Assembly (NCBI RefSeq): GCF_001905725.1
Contig: NZ_LIWB01000001.1
Location: 803,871 to 867,870 of the forward strand
Direction of reading: 5' to 3'
From: Streptomyces sp. CB02400
GTDB lineage: Bacteria; Actinomycetota; Actinomycetes; Streptomycetales; Streptomycetaceae
DNA: 64,000 nucleotides
Each line of letters opens with the position of its first letter. Position 1 is the first letter of the stretch. The translations under genes and the position numbers were made by a program. This document shows positions 7,864 to 14,766 of the stretch, piece after piece. The notes under the pieces are model-generated. The model did no database searches and had not been told where the DNA came from. It was given only the letters and a program-made list of their open reading frames with translations.

Positions 7864-8218
7864 TGCTTCTTGAACAAAGTTGTTGTTCGCACCCAACCGC
7901 CGACACGACCCGGCAGGCCGACTCATCGAGTATCAGCAGCCCTGGCCGGCAGGTAGGGCAACGACCCACGTCGAGTGACGTTCTCCGGGCCCGCCTCCAC
8001 GAGACACACGGCTGCGACGAGACCCCACCCCAAAGATCATCGAGGTACGCGGGGCCGGACTGCCCTCAAGCCCTGCGCATCCGACGCTGACCGTGGACGA
8101 GTTCCACGCGTGCGCGGACCGTGGAGGGCTCGGCCTGCCATGAGTCCGTGACGATCACGAGAACCGGCGCGAAGGCCGGCGTAAGAGACGGCACCACCCG
8201 CGCCCCTTGCTCCGCCCT
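7864..8218. other. 355-bp stretch without recognisable genes
   Basis: No frame here gives a convincing protein, and no strong repeat or promoter was seen. It leads into the degenerate serine recombinase and may hold eroded sequence of the same element. Confidence 0.4.
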
Positions 8219-8858
8219 TGGGCAGGACGACGACTCCCAGCTCGACGCCTTGCGGGCCACGGCATCCCGAGGGACAAGATCTTCAGCGAGAAGATCAGCA
8301 CCCGCGTCCGCGGAGGGCCCAGTTCGAGGAGGCGCTCGTACGGCGCGGGAGGTCAAGGCCCACGCCCCGCACTGCCGCGTCATCTTTACCGTGTACGAGA
8401 TGAAGCGGCTCGGCCGCGACGCCGCCGAACTCACCGCGCTCGCCGACCACCTCACCGCCCACGGCCTGGTCCTGGAGATGCTCGCCGGGCCCCTGCCCGG
8501 CATCTACGGCCCCACCGGCCCCGGCAAGCTGCTGTTCGCGTTCTTCGCGGCGATGGCGGAGACCGAACGGGAGAACATCCCGGAGTCGACGCTGGAGGGG
8601 CTCGACACCGCGGCCCGCAAGGGCAAGCGCGGCGGCCGACCCCCGGTCATCACCGCCGACATGCTCCACACCGTGTTCCGCCGCCGCGCGGGCGGCGAGT
8701 CCGTCGAGCAGATCCAGCCCGACCTGATCATCCCCACCGGCAAGCGCAAGGGACAGAACCCCTCCGTCGTCAGCATCTACCGGGCGCTCGCCGAACACGC
8801 CAAGCACGAGGCGTACCCCGAAGCCGTCGAGGCCGCGCACGCCGACTTCGCCGCCTGA
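8219..8858 (+). pseudogene. Serine recombinase (resolvase/invertase family), multiply frameshifted
   Basis: Pieces of one recombinase appear in three frames in order: GQDDDSQLDALRA, then GIPRDKIFSEKISTR, then AQFEEALVR, then from about 8350 one long frame containing VKAHAPHCRVIFTVYEMKRL, LADHLTAHGLVLEM, FAFFAAMAETERENI and the C-terminal helix-turn-helix part ending AHADFAA. The resolvase core motifs (IFTVYEMKRLGRDAAEL, AAMAETERE) identify the family. At least three frameshifts lie between 8240 and 8350, and the N-terminal catalytic-serine motif (Y-x-R-x-S) is absent, so the enzyme cannot be active. It is one of several small-element remnants between 8.2 and 10.5 kb. Confidence 0.85.
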
Positions 8859-9133
8859 AGGCCGGGGACGTTCCCGCCCCGCGTACGGCGGACCAGCCGG
8901 AACCCACCCGGTACCTCGCGGTCCTCCAGTTCGAAGAGGGCGGCCCGGCCGTCACCGGCGAATGGACGGACGACGCTCCCGCCCTGCGCACGTACTGCGG
9001 CTGGGTCGGGCTGTACGGCAGCCAGGACAGCGTGGTCATCCGCCTCATCGAAGTCAGCGACGGCCTCGAACACGTACTCAAGACCTGGACCGCGCAGGGC
9101 GAAGTCGGCACCCTACCAGGGGCAAATCCGTAA
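8855..9133 (+). pseudogene. Conserved hypothetical protein fragment of mobile-element type, no usual start codon
   Basis: The frame encodes TRYLAVLQFEEGGPAVTGEW, TYCGWVGLYGSQDSVVIRLI and VLKTWTAQGE, resembling a short protein often seen beside plasmid or ICE-type genes in Streptomyces. No ATG, GTG or TTG precedes the conserved part in frame; only a CTG overlapping the recombinase stop is available. It is probably a decayed cargo gene. Function unknown. Confidence 0.45.
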
Positions 9134-9203
9134 ACCTGCTGTTCACCGGCCCGACGGCGGGGTGATGATGGCCGCCGCAACGCCGTACGAGAAGAGGTCC
9201 CCG

Positions 9204-9518
9204 ATGGCTCTGCCCGCACTGACCGCCGAGGCCCGCGCCGAAGCGCTGAAGAAAGCCGCCGCTGTCCGCAAGGAGCGCGGCGAGATCCTCGCCCGGCTCA
9301 AGGACGGCAAGGTCTCACTGAAGGAGGTGCTGGAGCGTGAGGACACCGTGGTCGGCAAGGTCTACGTCCGCCGCCTGCTGGAGTCGATGCCCGGCATCGG
9401 CAAGGTCCGCGCCGCACAGCTCCTGGACGAACTCGAAATCTCCGAGAGCCGCCGCGTCCAGGGCCTGGGCGCCCGGCAGAAGGAACGCCTGCTCGAACTC
9501 TTCACGCCAGCGGCCTGA
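9204..9518 (+). CDS. sIHF/mIHF-type integration host factor paralogue
   Basis: A 104-residue basic protein with the actinobacterial IHF pattern: an N-terminal helix MALPALTAEARAEALKKAA, a central long helix, and the helix-two-turn-helix MPGIGKVRAAQLLDELEI followed by RRVQGLGARQKERLLE. Actinobacterial IHF binds DNA non-specifically, bends it and supports phage integration. The spacing between helices is shorter and the sequence more diverged than I would expect from a core chromosomal copy. It sits among recombinase and transposase remnants, so it is best seen as a mobile-element-borne paralogue. A GAAGAGG motif precedes ATG 9204 by 6-7 nt. Confidence 0.85.
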   Translation: MALPALTAEARAEALKKAAAVRKERGEILARLKDGKVSLKEVLEREDTVVGKVYVRRLLESMPGIGKVRAAQLLDELEISESRRVQGLGARQKERLLELFTPAA

Positions 9519-9563
9519 CCACCGCGAACACCGAGCTCCCGGCCGGGGCCCTCTGCTGTCCTT

Positions 9564-9908
9564 CTACCGCTCCCGCAGCTCGTACGGGTTGATCTCCGCG
9601 TACCGGTCGTCCGCCTCAGTCAGGTCGAAGCCTTCCTCCCACGCTGAGGTCTCCAGCCAATTCACCGGCCCGCCAGCCCGGAACTGCGGATGCTCCCAGC
9701 GAGGCTCGCCCACACAGAACGCGTGCACTTGGGGCTGCTCGTCGCCGTTCCGGCGGACGAACTTCTCGTCGTAGATGAGGAAGTGCCCCATGTCGTCGCG
9801 GTCCTCGCGGACCTCCTCCGGGAGTGTGACCACCCGGGTCACCTTGTCGTCGTCGCAGTCGACATCGACCATCACCGGCATCACGTACCGGACGCACCGC
9901 TTCACCAC
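9564..9908 (-). CDS. Conserved hypothetical protein (accessory-element type)
   Basis: About 114 residues from GTG 9908: KRCVRYVMPVMVDVDCDDDK, VTLPEEVREDRDDMGHFLIY and DLTEADDRYAEINPYELRE. It is an acidic soluble protein with no membrane segments. I recognise the type as a conserved Streptomyces hypothetical found near plasmid-like genes but know no function. The upstream in-frame extension to 9989 lacks the conserved character, so GTG 9908 (or 9905) is preferred. Confidence 0.6.
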   Translation of the reverse strand: MVKRCVRYVMPVMVDVDCDDDKVTRVVTLPEEVREDRDDMGHFLIYDEKFVRRNGDEQPQVHAFCVGEPRWEHPQFRAGGPVNWLETSAWEEGFDLTEADDRYAEINPYELRER

Positions 9909-9991
9909 CGCGGCCCCGCCCTTCACATCGCGTAGTCGGCGGCACGCTACCGGGACTGTGCCCACCCAGGGGAGCAAAGGCCAGAGCATCG

Positions 9992-10081
9992 CGCGTCTAC
10001 TGGGCCTCGATCGCGAACATGACCCGCCGCCTCACCACACCGAGTCCAGCCTGGCGCGACACCCTCGGACTGGCCGCGTGA
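9992..10081 (+). pseudogene. C-terminal tail of a transposase-like gene
   Basis: A 30-codon frame (YWASIANMTRRLTTPSPAW, then a short tail) ends at TGA 10079-10081, overlapping the GTG of the next gene as GTGA. Tails of this style end several Streptomyces transposases. The rest of the gene is absent. Confidence 0.4.
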
Positions 10082-10524
10082 ACGTCATCGAGCTCCTGGC
10101 CGGCCTCCAGGCCCAGCACGACAAGACCGCAGCCCGTGCCGACGAACTGCGTGATCAGATCCAGCACTTGACCGCCGCCCTGACCAAGACCGAAGCGCGA
10201 CTCGCGAACCTGGTCACCACCCGGAAGGTCATCGCCGAACTCGCACCGGCTTCAGGCCAACCCGCACCGCCCGAGACGAACACCGCCTACCAGGCCATCG
10301 TGAACACTTTCAACCAGCATCCCGATCAAGAGTTCCGAGCCTGTGAACTGCACGAACGCCTCGGCATGCCCACCGACGAGGCATCCGTCTACATCACCCG
10401 CAGCCGCCTCGGACACCTCACCCGCCAAGGCTTCCTCACTCAACCCGGACGAGGCCGCTACCAGAAGCGGACTCAACGTCCACTGAGAGCCACCGGTCGG
10501 GTCTCAGCACTGCCCCGGTACTGA
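10078..10524 (+). CDS. Small coiled-coil/winged-helix protein accompanying transposase genes
   Basis: A 148-residue protein. Residues about 1-45 form a heptad-rich coiled coil (LLAGLQAQHDKTAARADELR, then QIQHLTAALTKTEARLANL). A winged-helix-like domain follows at about 70-135 (FRACELHERLGMPTDEAS, RLGHLTRQGFLTQPGRGRY). Its GTG start overlaps the stop of the transposase tail as GTGA, implying former translational coupling. A DNA-binding accessory role is inferred from the fold only. Confidence 0.6.
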   Translation: MNVIELLAGLQAQHDKTAARADELRDQIQHLTAALTKTEARLANLVTTRKVIAELAPASGQPAPPETNTAYQAIVNTFNQHPDQEFRACELHERLGMPTDEASVYITRSRLGHLTRQGFLTQPGRGRYQKRTQRPLRATGRVSALPRY

Positions 10525-10646
10525 CGTAAGCGAGCCGTCGGCCGGATGTCAGTCAGCTGACGGAGGCTGTCGGCACGGTGGCCGAGCCATTCTCGTGGAG
10601 ACATCGAATCCACCCGGTACCCGGGTGAGACCACGAGGAGCGGACC

Positions 10647-12104
10647 ATGAACACCATCGCGCAGCACTGGATCAACGGACAGTGGACCGGCTCCGGCTCG
10701 GTTCTGGAATCGATCAACCCGGCCGACGGCACCGTCGTCGGCTCGTTCTACGACGGTGGCGAGGCGGAGGCCTCGGCCGCCGTGGACGCAGCCGCCGCCG
10801 CGTTCGAGACCACCGAATGGGCGCGCACTCCCTCGCTCCGGGCGACCGCGCTCAGCCGGCTGGCCGACGCCCTCGAGGCCCGGGTACCGGAGGTTGCGGC
10901 CATGTTGTCCCGGGAGAACGGCAAGCTGCTGGGTGAGACCACGTGGGAGGTCAGCGGTGCGGTCGGGTGGCTGCGGTACGCGGCGGCCTCTGTGCGCACC
11001 CAGACCGCCGGGCGCGCCGCCGAGACGGCACCCGGCCAGTACACCCACTCGGTGCCCGAGCCGCTCGGTGTCGCCGGGATCATTTCTCCCTGGAACTCCC
11101 CCATCATGCTGACCGTGCGGGCACTGGGCCCGGCGCTGGCCGCCGGCTGCACCGTCGTGGTCAAGCTTCCGGCTCAGACGGCACTGACCAATGAGCTTTT
11201 CGCGCAGGTCCTGGCCTCGGTCTCGGAGATCCCGGCGGGCGTGGTCAGCGTGTTCACCGAGTCCGGCAACACCGGGGCCCCGTTCCTGGTCTCCTCGGAC
11301 AAGGTCGCCGTGATCAACTACACCGGGAGTACGCCGGTCGGGCGCCATATCGCGGCCGCGGCCTCCGCCACGCTCAAGCGGCTCGGTCTGGAACTGGGCG
11401 GCAAGGCGCCGATGGTGATCTTTCCCGACGCCGATCTGGACATGGTGATCCCGACTGTGGTGCAGTCGCTGGTGCTGATGAACGGGCAGTTCTGCTGCAC
11501 CGGCTCCCGTGTACTGGTTCACCGGGACATCGCCGACCAGGTGCGCACTCGGCTCACCAGTGCGCTCGCGCAGGTGCGGCTCGGGTCGGGCGACGACGAG
11601 AAGGCCCAGCTCGGCCCGGTGATCGACCGGGCGTCCGCCCAGCGGGTGGACGCGATCGTCGAGGAAGCCACCTCGTACGGCACGGTACTTCTGCGCGGCG
11701 GTGTGGTCACCGACGGCCCGCTGGCCGCCGGCGCGTTCTACCGGCCGAGCCTGATCGAGGTGGACCGCACCGACGTCCGGATCGTGCAGGAAGAGGTCTT
11801 CGGTCCGGTCCAGACGTTCGAGATCTTCGATGACGAGGACGACGCCGTGACCAAGGCGAACGCCACCATTTACGGCCTGGCCGCCTCGGTGTTCAGCTCG
11901 GACTCGATGAAGGCCCGCCGGATCGCCCGGCGCATCCGCACCGGCACGGTATGGATCAACACCTGGGGGGCCATCAGCGAGGACTTCGAGGAGGGCGGCG
12001 TCAAGGGAAGCGGTTACGGCTACCTGTGCGGCCCGCGAGCGATCGAGGAGTTCCAGGCCCTCAAGGTGTACGTGGAGCAGGACCACACCCAGTCCGCTCA
12101 CTGA
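10647..12104 (+). CDS. NAD(P)-dependent aldehyde dehydrogenase
   Basis: A 485-residue ALDH-superfamily enzyme of normal length. Visible elements are the SPWN motif (residues about 147-150), the general base Glu249 in LELGGKAP, the catalytic cysteine in NGQFCCTGSR (283/284), and EEVFGPV plus the C-terminal NTWG block. It oxidises an aldehyde to the acid in the cytoplasm; closest in style to betaine/phenylacetaldehyde-type ALDHs, but substrate is not determinable. GAGGAG lies 6 nt before the ATG. The truncated SDR directly downstream may be the remains of a partner dehydrogenase. Confidence 0.93.
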   Translation: MNTIAQHWINGQWTGSGSVLESINPADGTVVGSFYDGGEAEASAAVDAAAAAFETTEWARTPSLRATALSRLADALEARVPEVAAMLSRENGKLLGETTWEVSGAVGWLRYAAASVRTQTAGRAAETAPGQYTHSVPEPLGVAGIISPWNSPIMLTVRALGPALAAGCTVVVKLPAQTALTNELFAQVLASVSEIPAGVVSVFTESGNTGAPFLVSSDKVAVINYTGSTPVGRHIAAAASATLKRLGLELGGKAPMVIFPDADLDMVIPTVVQSLVLMNGQFCCTGSRVLVHRDIADQVRTRLTSALAQVRLGSGDDEKAQLGPVIDRASAQRVDAIVEEATSYGTVLLRGGVVTDGPLAAGAFYRPSLIEVDRTDVRIVQEEVFGPVQTFEIFDDEDDAVTKANATIYGLAASVFSSDSMKARRIARRIRTGTVWINTWGAISEDFEEGGVKGSGYGYLCGPRAIEEFQALKVYVEQDHTQSAH

Positions 12105-12168
12105 TCAGATCATGACCTGGCCCAGCGCCCACCTGGGCGCCGGGCCGTCCCCCTGCACGGGAAGGTTG

Positions 12169-12594
12169 CACCGGGCGTCGATTCTGATCACCGGAGCGAC
12201 GAACGGTCTTGGTCTCGCTCTGGCTGAGGAGCTTGCGGAAGCCGTGCACCAGTTGCTTCTGCACGGTCGTGTCCCGCAGCGACTGGTGCCGGTCGCGCAG
12301 CGTTTCGGGGCCGGGCGACACATCGCCGACCTGTCCGCTCTGGCCGAGACCCAGCGACCCGCGGCCGAAGTGGCGGCACGGCACGATCGCCTCGACGTGC
12401 TGGTCAACAACGCGGGTGCGGGCTTCACCTGGAACGGCACCATCCGGAGCATGTCAGCGGACGGATACCAGCAGCGGCCGGCGGTGAACCGTCTGAGCGC
12501 TGTGCTGCTCACCCGGCAACTGCTGCCGCTGTTGCGCGCGGGCAGCCCATCACGCAGCGCCGACAGCGCCTCGGTCGCGCAGGAACCGATGGAA
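12169..12594 (+). pseudogene. Short-chain dehydrogenase/reductase, C-terminally truncated
   Basis: The frame shows the SDR cofactor motif ILITGATNGLGLALAEELAE, the DLSAL acidic strand and the NNAG motif (DVLVNNAGAGF). It then runs to RQLLPLLRAG, the helix just before the catalytic Ser/Tyr region. After SVAQEP homology ends, so the YxxxK catalytic motif and substrate domain are missing. About 140 of 250 residues remain, with several conserved positions altered. Confidence 0.75.
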
Positions 12595-12631
12595 TCAAAA
12601 CGATACGCAGCATGTCGATTTGGAGTGGTCC

Positions 12632-12991
12632 ATGAACGAGAGAATTGTTTCCCATGCCTACGGTGCCGACGATCCTGGACTGCCAAGCCCACCGGCAGTG
12701 ACGGACATCCGGCACACGCTCCGGGAGCAGCGCCGGAACGCGTTCGCGAACGCCGAACCCCGGCTCGGCCCCACCGTTCCGGCCGCCGTCCGGCGTTGGA
12801 AGCTGTGGCTCCTCACCGTGTGCGGTATCTACCCCACCATCGTCCTGCTGGGCCTGGCCACGAACCCTGTTCTGGAGGATCTGTACCTGCCGGTGCGACT
12901 CGCTGTACTCGTCCCGGCGGCGGCAGCAGCGATGGTCTGGCAGATCAATCCCCGACTGCAGCGGCATTTCGGAGCTTGGCTCACCAGATGA
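12632..12991 (+). CDS. Two-helix membrane protein of unknown function
   Basis: A 119-residue protein: a hydrophilic N-terminal half, then RRWKLWLLTVCGIYPTIVLL and LPVRLAVLVPAAAAAMVW as two transmembrane helices, ending in a short basic tail. The C-terminal pair resembles the membrane tail of some antibiotic-biosynthesis-monooxygenase-like proteins, but the enzymatic domain is absent. ATG 12632 is preceded by GGAG at 6 nt. Its stop overlaps the next start as ATGA, so it is translationally coupled to the LtrA-like gene. Confidence 0.7.
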   Translation: MNERIVSHAYGADDPGLPSPPAVTDIRHTLREQRRNAFANAEPRLGPTVPAAVRRWKLWLLTVCGIYPTIVLLGLATNPVLEDLYLPVRLAVLVPAAAAAMVWQINPRLQRHFGAWLTR

Positions 12992-14229
12992 CAAGCAGCC
13001 CGGCTCCGCCGCCGGTGTGCTCCGCGGCGCCCGCACACCACAGACCACTGCGCAGGCTCACGGCGCGAGGCCGCGACGAGACCCACCGCGACGTCTCCTC
13101 GCTGGAGCTCTTCTTCGACCTGTGCTTCATCGTGGCCATAGCCCAGGCAGGCGCCCAGCTGGTGCACGCCATAGTCGAGGGACACACGGGCGAGGGGATC
13201 CTCAACTACTTGATGATCTTCTTCGCCATCTGGTGGGCGTGGATGAACTTCACGTGGTTCGCCTCGGCTTACGACAACGACGACGTGCTGTACCGGATCG
13301 TCACGCTGATCCAGATAGCCGGCGTGCTCGTCCTGACGGCAGGCGTCTCCCAGGCGTTCGAGGAACACGCGTACCCGGTCGTCGTCCTGGGCTATGTGAT
13401 CATGCGGCTCGCCATGACGGCGCAGTGGCTGCGCGTGGCGCGGTCGAGCCAGGGCCCCGAGCGGACGATGGCGCTGCGGTACGCCATCGGGCTGTGCCAG
13501 ATCGGCTGGCTGGGGCTACTGGCCCTGCCGGAGGCCGGCCGCCCGTGGGTCTTCCTGGTGATGGCGCCACTGGAGATGGCCGTACCGCTGTATGCGGAGC
13601 GGGCCCACCCCACGCCCTGGCACCCCCACCACATCGCCGAACGATACGGGCTGCTCACGCTCATCGTGCTCGGCGAGACCATCGCGGCGGCCACCGTCGC
13701 CGTGAAGTCGGGGATCGACGAGCACGAGGCCCTGGGTGAGTTGCTGCCCATCGCCGTCGGCGGACTGCTGATCATCTTCGCCGCCTGGTGGGTGTACTTC
13801 GCGGTCCCCATCCACGGGCACCTCCGGTCCAACCGGCAGTCCTTCCTCTGGGGCTACGGTCATTACCTGATCTTCGTCTCGGGTGCCGCGATCGGGGCCG
13901 GCCTGGAGGTGGCGGTGGAGCAGGCGGTGGGCAAGACGCACCTTTCGGCGCTGTCGGCGTCGGCGGCGGTGACGCTGCCGACAGCGCTGTTCCTGCTCAC
14001 GGTATGGGCGCTGCACTCGCGCTTCTACAAGGTGGGGATCGCCCAGCAGTCGGTGCTGCCGACCACGGCGCTGCTGGTGGTCGTCTGTACGTTCCTGGGT
14101 CACTGGGCGGTGCTCGCGGCGGGACTGGTGGCGGCGCTGGCGGTGGCAGCCGGGGTGACGCTGACGGCGCTCGGGGCGAGCCCGGAGCGCGGGAGGGGCG
14201 AGGAAAGCGCCGCGGTGCCAGTTCTGTGA
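12988..14229 (+). CDS. Low temperature requirement protein A (LtrA) family membrane protein
   Basis: A 413-residue polytopic protein with about ten hydrophobic segments. It carries the LtrA signature DVSSLELFFDLCFIVAIAQ near residue 35 and HIAERYGLLTLIVLGETI near 215. LtrA proteins are integral membrane proteins named from a Listeria cold-growth locus; biochemical function is unknown. The start ATG overlaps the preceding small membrane protein's stop (ATGA), so the two form a coupled pair. Confidence 0.92.
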   Translation: MTSSPAPPPVCSAAPAHHRPLRRLTARGRDETHRDVSSLELFFDLCFIVAIAQAGAQLVHAIVEGHTGEGILNYLMIFFAIWWAWMNFTWFASAYDNDDVLYRIVTLIQIAGVLVLTAGVSQAFEEHAYPVVVLGYVIMRLAMTAQWLRVARSSQGPERTMALRYAIGLCQIGWLGLLALPEAGRPWVFLVMAPLEMAVPLYAERAHPTPWHPHHIAERYGLLTLIVLGETIAAATVAVKSGIDEHEALGELLPIAVGGLLIIFAAWWVYFAVPIHGHLRSNRQSFLWGYGHYLIFVSGAAIGAGLEVAVEQAVGKTHLSALSASAAVTLPTALFLLTVWALHSRFYKVGIAQQSVLPTTALLVVVCTFLGHWAVLAAGLVAALAVAAGVTLTALGASPERGRGEESAAVPVL

Positions 14230-14235
14230 GGAAAC

Positions 14236-14460
14236 CCCCGCCGCCGCGGGAACCTGGCCGGCACAGCGTACGACGGCGCCCGTGCCGTGCGCCCGGTGCA
14301 CCTGCTCAACGACGGCGACACGTTGTTCACGCCGACGACGGGGACGCACCCGCTCGGCACCGCGAACCCGCCGACCCCGGACAACGTCCTCACGGCGGGG
14401 CGCGGACTCGGTGACCCACGCGACCGTACGCGCTGTGGGCACCGCCGAGCGGGTCGCGTA
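14236..14460 (+). pseudogene. P1/DmpA-type (S58) aminopeptidase fragment, frameshifted
   Basis: One frame reads GTAYDGARAVRPVHLLNDGD then TLFTPTTGTHPL, close to the P1-peptidase C-terminal block (DG-x-AR-x-V-PVH-x2-DGDT-x-F). At about 14400 the match continues in another frame with SVTHATVRAVGTAERVA, the expected final helix. The rest of the gene is absent. It is a frameshifted 3' remnant. Confidence 0.65.
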
Positions 14461-14766
14461 CTCATCGACGGAGCCGAGACCACCAAGGTCCTCAACGCCG
14501 CTCAGGCCGCCGACGTCGACGCCACCCACATCACCGTCATCAGCCGACTCGAAGGGCTTCCCGGGAAGGCTGACTGCCCTTGGTGCTGTCGTTGCGGTGG
14601 GGCTGCGGCGCCCGACGGGTGCTCTGCATGATCTTCGTTTGGGAGCTGCGGGTGTCGGCGAAGCAGATGGCTTCAGGCTCCGTTTGCCGGTGGGTGCGAT
14701 ACTTCCTGGTCAAGTGCGTGGCTGGTGTTTCGACTGCTTCGCGAGGCAGGACGAGGGACGCGGCGG
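14461..14766. other. Intergenic region upstream of the LAL regulator
   Basis: About 300 bp in which I see no convincing gene. It must hold the promoter of the large regulator, but no clear -35/-10 pair could be assigned. Confidence 0.4.
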
